DNA from: an uncultured Spartobacteria bacterium
GTDB lineage: Bacteria > Verrucomicrobiota > Verrucomicrobiia > Chthoniobacterales > JAATET01
Assembly: GCA_938011325.1 (NCBI GenBank)
Contig: CALLUD010000003.1
Span: 1-8,543, forward strand
Direction of reading: 5' to 3'
DNA length: 8,543 nucleotides
The notes under the pieces: generated by a model
The model's input: the letters and a program-made list of their open reading frames with translations, nothing else
The model's database searches: none
Told to the model about the DNA's origin: nothing
Shown here: positions 4,384 through 8,543 of the stretch, piece by piece
Layout: every line of letters begins with the position of its first letter
How positions within the stretch are numbered: the first letter of the stretch is position 1
Program-made: the position numbers and the translations under genes

Positions 4384-5976
4384 CTAGCGGGCTTCCAGCA
4401 TGTGCTCGAACAGTGCGGCGTCCTTTTGCGGCAGCTTCAACGCGGCGAGTGCGCGACGGGCTTCGGCGGGATCGGCCTGAACGAGGCTCGGAAACGTCGC
4501 GAGCAGCGAGCGCCGACGGGCGAGCGGATCCTGGATGCGCGTGGCGTTTTTCCAGGCAAGCTCGGGGTAGTCGTAACCAACCGCTTCGGCGATCGTGGCG
4601 CGGGCTTGATCCTGCGCCCTGCCGCTGTCGAGGGCGTCCACCCATTTCACGAGCGCCGTCGGGTCGTTGTCGGCATCCAGCCATCCGCTCACGACGCCCA
4701 CCGTGGCGCGTTCGCGGTGCGGCACGTCGGGCATGCGGTTGATGGCCTTCGAGGCGGCGACGGGATTCTCGGCCGCCCAGCTTTCGTAGATGAATTCGGC
4801 GAGGCCGGCGTCGTCGCGGTAGTTCGAGAGGTAATGGGCGATGGCCTCGTCGGGATTCTGCACCACCCAGCGGCGCATCGTGCCAATGCGGGCGCGGCTC
4901 TTCACGACACCCTCGGGGAGCGACTCGGCCCATGCGACGGCACTGTGCGGATTCTGCGCGGCCAGCTCCCACGCGACGGTGGCGGCGGTCTCGGCGAGAA
5001 GCTCGACCTCGGGACTCACGGGCGGCGGCAGTTCGATGCCGTTTTCCTCCACATAGGCGGCGTATTCCTCGGGGCTGTTGAATTCATCCTCGCCCTTGAT
5101 GCCGAGCTTTACACGATCCGCCTCGACCTGGCGCTGGTAGTCCTCCTGCAACCGCGCGCCGTAGGCGGCGAGCTCGACGGAGGCTGTCGCCGGGTCTTCG
5201 TGGGCAATTTCCGCCAGCACGCTGCGCGTGGCGAAGACGCGCTCGAGCGGAGCGGTGAGTTGTTTTGCCCACGCGAGCGCGGCGGCGGGATCCTGGGTCG
5301 CGTAGGTGGTGCCGAGTTCGCTGACGGCATCCATGCGCGGCACGGGTGTTTCAATTTGAGCAAGCACCTCGAGGGCGCGGTCGGGCGAGACCGATCCGAG
5401 CGCGGGAACGACCGTGGCGAGTGCCTGGTCCTTTGCCTCGCCGAGCAGCCAGTTCGTAGCCCACGAGCATGCGCGCTCGGGATCCCGCAGGGCCAGATGG
5501 TCCACGACGCGCTGAACGATCTTGTTCAACAGCGGATCGGAGGCGGCTTCGTCGTCGAGTTGCGTGAGGCCGTCGGCGAGCGCGGTGAGGACAACCTCCC
5601 ATGTGGGGGAACCGGGTTCTTCGTCGACTTCCATGGTATCGAGAAATGCGAGGTAGCTTTTGCGGTCGGCATTCAGCCAGCGGGCGGTGATGGCGGTGAC
5701 GATTTTTTGCCGGAGGTCTGCGTCGGAAATGCGCAGCGCCTCGTCCATGAGTGACTGGAAACTGTCGGCATCGGCGGCCTCGACGCGCGCTTCCCATTCG
5801 GCGGCGGAGAGGTTTGAGGCCGGGGACGAAGCGGGTGCCGATGACGCCTCGGCAGTCTGCGAAGCGGGAACGGCGGGGTCGCGGAACGAAAAGTAGAAAA
5901 CGGCCGCAAGGATGGCCAGAAGGGCGAGCGCGGCGAAAATCGGCCAGCGCGAGGAAAAACGGAATGAAGTGGGCAT
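4384..5976 (-). CDS. Membrane-anchored protein of 32-residue DP/WA helical repeats
   Basis: A 530-residue protein not assignable to a named gene. The N-terminus (MPTSFRFSSRW) precedes one hydrophobic segment, residues 12-31, then an Ala/Ser/Pro linker to about 56. It is therefore probably anchored in the inner membrane with the rest in the periplasm. From 165 on, a [DN]P-x3-A-x-WA helix-turn-helix unit recurs with near-constant spacing: 165, 197, 229, 261, then 342, 374, 404, 438, 470, 502. This is a 32-residue period interrupted by an acidic, Pro-containing insert (about 275-340). The pattern suggests a TPR-like alpha-solenoid for protein binding; it has no catalytic motifs. The gene lies 81 bp after the amidase on the same strand, probably in one unit. 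I prefer the start at 5974-5976 because it places the hydrophobic segment at the N-terminus. The in-frame ATG at 6025-6027 lies in the loop of a hairpin. Confidence 0.85.
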   Translation of the reverse strand: MPTSFRFSSRWPIFAALALLAILAAVFYFSFRDPAVPASQTAEASSAPASSPASNLSAAEWEARVEAADADSFQSLMDEALRISDADLRQKIVTAITARWLNADRKSYLAFLDTMEVDEEPGSPTWEVVLTALADGLTQLDDEAASDPLLNKIVQRVVDHLALRDPERACSWATNWLLGEAKDQALATVVPALGSVSPDRALEVLAQIETPVPRMDAVSELGTTYATQDPAAALAWAKQLTAPLERVFATRSVLAEIAHEDPATASVELAAYGARLQEDYQRQVEADRVKLGIKGEDEFNSPEEYAAYVEENGIELPPPVSPEVELLAETAATVAWELAAQNPHSAVAWAESLPEGVVKSRARIGTMRRWVVQNPDEAIAHYLSNYRDDAGLAEFIYESWAAENPVAASKAINRMPDVPHRERATVGVVSGWLDADNDPTALVKWVDALDSGRAQDQARATIAEAVGYDYPELAWKNATRIQDPLARRRSLLATFPSLVQADPAEARRALAALKLPQKDAALFEHMLEAR

Positions 5977-6004
5977 GGCGCGAAACAACAGGGAGAGAGG
6001 GCAA

Positions 6005-6037
6005 GGGCGGCGGCCGCGCGGACGCATGCCGCCGCCT
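6005..6037 (-). terminator. GC-rich hairpin between amidase and helical-repeat gene
   Basis: GGCGGCGGC (6006-6014) pairs perfectly with GCCGCCGCC (6028-6036) across a 13-nt loop, with one more G-U pair outside. On the minus-strand transcript it starts about 20 nt after the amidase stop and ends about 28 nt before the next start. The sequence after the stem is pyrimidine-rich but has no clean U-tract. It could be a partial terminator, a 3' stability element or a processing point that lowers expression of the second gene. Confidence 0.4.
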
Positions 6038-6057
6038 GCCTCAGGGTTATGGCGGAG

Positions 6058-8133
6058 TTAGAGGAGTTGGTTGACGGGAAGCTTCACCTGCGAGGATTGC
6101 GCGGTGGTGCGTCCGTTTGCGTCGGCGACGAGCGCGTTTACACGCACGGTCTTGTTGCCATTCGAGACCATGCGGCGGAAGCGCGGTGCGGGCGCGGAGG
6201 CGAACCACTTGCCGTTCTTCACCTTGGCGGCGATGGCGCGACCATTCACCGACACGGTGATCGAGGACACGCCGGCCGGAGCCGAGAGGAAGCCCTCGAA
6301 TTTCACCTTCGCGTTCTTGCCCTGACCGGACACCGTGGCGCGACCCCGGACTCCAAGGATCGGAGCGGCAACGTTGGACGGCGGCTCGGGCTTCACCGAG
6401 TCGGTGGAGTAGGTGAACGTTTCCTCCGGAAGTGCCGGAGCCAGCGGAGCGGAGAAGCGCGCGTTGATCGCCTTCTCGATCGCCGCGACGATGGCGAGGG
6501 TCTTCGCGTCGTCGTAGATGCGACCGGTGACGTTCAGGGTCGTCGGCTCACCCGTGGGGAGCTTGCCGATGGGGACCGTGATGCCGTCGACGTGCATGAA
6601 GTTCACGATGTCGCGGCCGATCGTCGTGCCCGAGGTCGGGGTCTTGTTCGAGAAGGTCGGCCACACGATGGCGTCGAGCCCCTCCGCATCCATCCAGTCT
6701 TCGAGCGCATTCTTGATCTGCTGAACGGCCGTGTAGTGCTGGATGCCCTGCGGCGAGTCGAACGTGATGGCCTGGCTGCCGATGACCTGGTCGAAGTCGT
6801 CGAAGGTATACATCGCCTCGATGGTGGCATCGTTGATGGCGCGGCTGCCGGAGTTGTAGGTCGCGAGCGCGGCCTTCGCGATCACCTTCTTGGCGAGCGT
6901 GGAGGGCGTGTCGCCCGGCTCCTTCAGCAGGAACTCGAGCAGCGACTTGTGCGCCATGGCGGCTGCACGGGTGTTGGCAGGAGCGCTGGCGAGGAGACGC
7001 TGCGGAGCGCCTTCACCGCGATTGTAGGTCGTGCTGACCTGCGGCGGCAGGAATACATACTCGACGGTCGCACCGGCACGCTCCATCTCGTATTTCGCGA
7101 TGTCGAGCGCCGTCTTGATGTCGGGATGAATCGTCTGGACGTTCGTCGTGTTCGATGTCGCGTTTTCACCGGGGTTCGGATGCTCCATGCCGACGTAGGT
7201 GCCGATGATGCCGATCTTCTTTCCGACAAGCGTGGCATCCTTCACCGCCTCGGCGAAGCCGCTCGGCGTGGGCCGGCGGTCGGTGAGGATCGGAAGAATG
7301 GGCGCCCACGGATCATCCGGATCGAGCTGCGAAACGACATCCATCACGATGGCGTTGTCCACGGCACTGCGGGTCATCGGTCCCACCACGTCGCGCTCGG
7401 GAACGAGAGCGAGGATGTGATTTACCGAGACGACGCCGCCGGAGGGCTTGTTCGCAATGATGCCATTGCGGTCGCCGGGGTGACGGATCGAACCGCCCGT
7501 TTCACCACCGAAGGCGAGGAACACCATGTTCGCGCCGGTCGAAACGCCCGAGCCGCCGCTGCTGCCGCCCGGATAGGCGCCCGGAACGTAGGCACTGCGC
7601 ACGGCGCCCTTCACCTGCGAGGAGGACGTGGCGGCGGAGCTCGCAAACGTGTCCATGTTGGCGTAGCCGAGCGGGATCGCGCCCGCTTCCTTCATCTTCT
7701 GGACGAGCCAGGTGTCTTCCGGAGCGATGAGGTCGATCCAGCTCGACATGCCACCGGTGAGCGGCATGTCCTTCAACGCGAAGGAGCCTTTCACGAGGAA
7801 CGGGATGCCGTGCAGCGGCCCGAGTTTCACGCCCTGCGCGCGCAGGCGATCGGCCTCGGCCGCCTCGTGCAGTGCCTCGGGGCGGATGAACATCACCGAG
7901 TTCAGGAACGGCACGCCGTTCTGATCGTAGAGGGCGATGCGGCGGAGGTAGAGGTTGACGAGCTCGACACTCGTGAGAGCGCCGGCGTCCATGGCGGCCT
8001 GCACATCCTCGAGCGTGGCCGTCTCGAGGTTGAACGTGACCTCCTTGGCGGTCAGCGAACTCAGGACACAGGTGGCAAGCGCCGCAGCAAGGATGCTCCG
8101 GCGCAGATACCACGGAATCTTGGATAGGATCAT
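6058..8133 (-). CDS. Secreted amidase-signature hydrolase with C-terminal Ig-like domain
   Basis: A 691-residue exported enzyme of the amidase signature family. A signal peptide (MILSKIPWYLRRSILAAALA..., likely cut after SSLTA near residue 29) precedes the catalytic domain (about 33-560). The Ser-cisSer-Lys triad is intact: K115 in GIPFLVKGSF, cis-Ser S191 in GGSSGGSG and nucleophile S215 in GGETGGSIRHPG. The 24-residue spacing of the two serines equals that in fatty acid amide hydrolase (S217/S241). A linker and a beta-rich domain (about 590-687) with an SITVSVNGRAIAAKVKNGKWFA core resemble Ig-like domains at the ends of secreted proteins. It should hydrolyse an amide in the periplasm or outside the cell; the substrate is unknown. 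It is not GatA: it is exported, has the extra domain and has no GatB/GatC neighbours. I chose the ATG at 8131-8133 because the signal peptide begins there and a GAAAGA sequence precedes it; the frame is open to 8196. Confidence 0.93.
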   Translation of the reverse strand: MILSKIPWYLRRSILAAALATCVLSSLTAKEVTFNLETATLEDVQAAMDAGALTSVELVNLYLRRIALYDQNGVPFLNSVMFIRPEALHEAAEADRLRAQGVKLGPLHGIPFLVKGSFALKDMPLTGGMSSWIDLIAPEDTWLVQKMKEAGAIPLGYANMDTFASSAATSSSQVKGAVRSAYVPGAYPGGSSGGSGVSTGANMVFLAFGGETGGSIRHPGDRNGIIANKPSGGVVSVNHILALVPERDVVGPMTRSAVDNAIVMDVVSQLDPDDPWAPILPILTDRRPTPSGFAEAVKDATLVGKKIGIIGTYVGMEHPNPGENATSNTTNVQTIHPDIKTALDIAKYEMERAGATVEYVFLPPQVSTTYNRGEGAPQRLLASAPANTRAAAMAHKSLLEFLLKEPGDTPSTLAKKVIAKAALATYNSGSRAINDATIEAMYTFDDFDQVIGSQAITFDSPQGIQHYTAVQQIKNALEDWMDAEGLDAIVWPTFSNKTPTSGTTIGRDIVNFMHVDGITVPIGKLPTGEPTTLNVTGRIYDDAKTLAIVAAIEKAINARFSAPLAPALPEETFTYSTDSVKPEPPSNVAAPILGVRGRATVSGQGKNAKVKFEGFLSAPAGVSSITVSVNGRAIAAKVKNGKWFASAPAPRFRRMVSNGNKTVRVNALVADANGRTTAQSSQVKLPVNQLL

Positions 8134-8156
8134 TGGTCTTTCGTGGGTTAAGGTGA

Positions 8157-8186
8157 TCCCGCCGTCGCATCGTGCGACGAACGGGA
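8157..8186 (-). promoter_or_regulatory. Strong leader hairpin upstream of the amidase
   Basis: On the minus strand, TCCCG-TT-CGTCGCA, loop CGA, TGCGACG-G-CGGGA folds into a 12-bp stem with a small 2x1 internal loop. It ends 23 nt before the start codon. Immediately upstream, GGGA-AGGC-TCCC can pair with the same TCCC, so an alternative fold exists. It does not match a riboswitch class I know. It may be a translational or protein-bound leader element, or chance in GC-rich DNA. No promoter was recognised in 8187-8286, which otherwise looks like unique sequence. Confidence 0.4.
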
Positions 8187-8286
8187 GCCTTCCCACTCAG
8201 CACCGGTTGTTCCCCCCATGCCGGCGTCGTTGTCACCCCGACGGATGAATGCCTATCTGGCCGCGAATAGTGAGCGGGCGTGAGGG

Positions 8287-8366
8287 GTCGAGAGACGAGG
8301 GTCGAGGGTCGAGAGGCGAGCAAATGAATTGGCCGCGAAGAGGCGCAAGAGGAGGCGAGCGTCGAG
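8287..8366 (+). repeat. Heptamer tract and inverted CTCTTGCGCCTCTTTGCG segment
   Basis: GTCGAGA-GACGAGG-GTCGAGG-GTCGAGA-GGCGAG (8287-8320) reads as C-rich CCUCGAC units on the amidase side. Next, 8332-8352 is the reverse complement, with one difference, of the CCTCTTGCGCCTCTTTGCGGC-type segment at 1135-1155 and 3501-3521. A GCGAGCGTCGAGAGACGAGGG tract then leads into module A copy 3. Confidence 0.75.
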
Positions 8367-8380
8367 AGACGAGGGAAATG

Positions 8381-8542
8381 CTGAAATGCTGAGCACCGGC
8401 GCCAGGGATGGCGCGCGGCAAATGCTGACGAGCGTCGAGGGACGAGGGTCGAGGGAGATAGGGAAATGATGAAAGCCGGAAACGCCCGGCAACCTGCAAC
8501 AACGTGCGTCGAGGGGCGAGGGTCGAGCGTCGAGAGCAGCGC
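8381..8542 (+). repeat. Intergenic repeat module A, copy 3 (162 bp, runs to window edge)
   Basis: A near-identical direct copy of 3131-3316, about 5.2 kb away. It lacks three of the four GAAAGCCG units but otherwise aligns without gaps. Its last bases (TCGAGCGTCGAGAGCAGCGC) equal the left arm and start of element B2, so another B core probably begins just past the window. Confidence 0.92.
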
Positions 8543-8543
8543 C

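Noticed and set aside
4402..5754. Long plus-strand ORF (450 codons) antisense to the helical-repeat gene
   Set aside because: The minus strand gives a coherent 32-residue repeat protein with a membrane anchor; the antisense product has no recognisable features.
6049..8127. Plus-strand ORF of 692 codons antisense to the amidase
   Set aside because: The amidase triad and signal peptide are unambiguous on the minus strand; the antisense product is Arg/His/Asp-rich and featureless, typical of a shadow frame.
6058..8133. GatA subunit of Glu-tRNA amidotransferase
   Set aside because: The protein has a signal peptide and a C-terminal Ig-like domain and lacks GatB/GatC neighbours.

Overview
The window reads as a stretch of high-G+C chromosome from a Gram-negative, probably Verrucomicrobiota, bacterium. 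This is an inference. It rests on coding style, on an exported amidase with a C-terminal Ig-like domain, on a membrane-anchored protein of 32-residue DP/WA helical repeats, and above all on gaps full of heptamer repeats (GTCGAGG, GACGAGG, GCAACCY). I remember such repeats from that phylum but could not search for them.

Layout, left to right. An inverted repeat copy lies at the left edge (57-153). A minus-strand two-component pair follows: a NarL/FixJ response regulator (154-789) and, transcribed ahead of it, a soluble double-GAF HisKA_3 histidine kinase (1165-2955). A 375-bp repeat-filled gap separates the two genes. Next comes about 700 bp of dense modular repeats (2956-3545). A two-gene plus-strand cassette of visibly lower G+C follows: a 54-residue GTG-start protein (3651-3815) overlapping a minimal nucleotidyltransferase-fold protein (3800-4267). 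Two more minus-strand genes then form a likely transcription unit: a secreted amidase-signature hydrolase (6058-8133) followed by the anchored helical-repeat protein (4384-5976). The right edge (8287-8543) is again repeats.

How the genes work together. The kinase and regulator should form one cytoplasmic signalling pathway with an unknown signal. The small protein and nucleotidyltransferase look translationally coupled and resemble toxin-antitoxin-like or defence-like pairs; their function is unproven. The amidase and the repeat protein both act outside or at the inner membrane, and a GC-rich hairpin between them may tune expression of the second gene.

The most unusual feature is the repeat system. 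Two composite elements (851-1127 and 3298-3496) have a core with an identical 51-bp block and a perfect CGTTCCGC-AGA-GCGGAACG hairpin. Each core is bracketed by perfect 14-15-bp inverted arms made of the heptamers. A second module recurs at 3131-3316 and 8381-8542; the two copies differ in length by exactly three 8-bp units. A related piece lies inverted at the left edge. The arrays sit against gene ends and seem to follow a strand rule: CCTCGAC-sense before starts, GTCGAGG-sense after stops.
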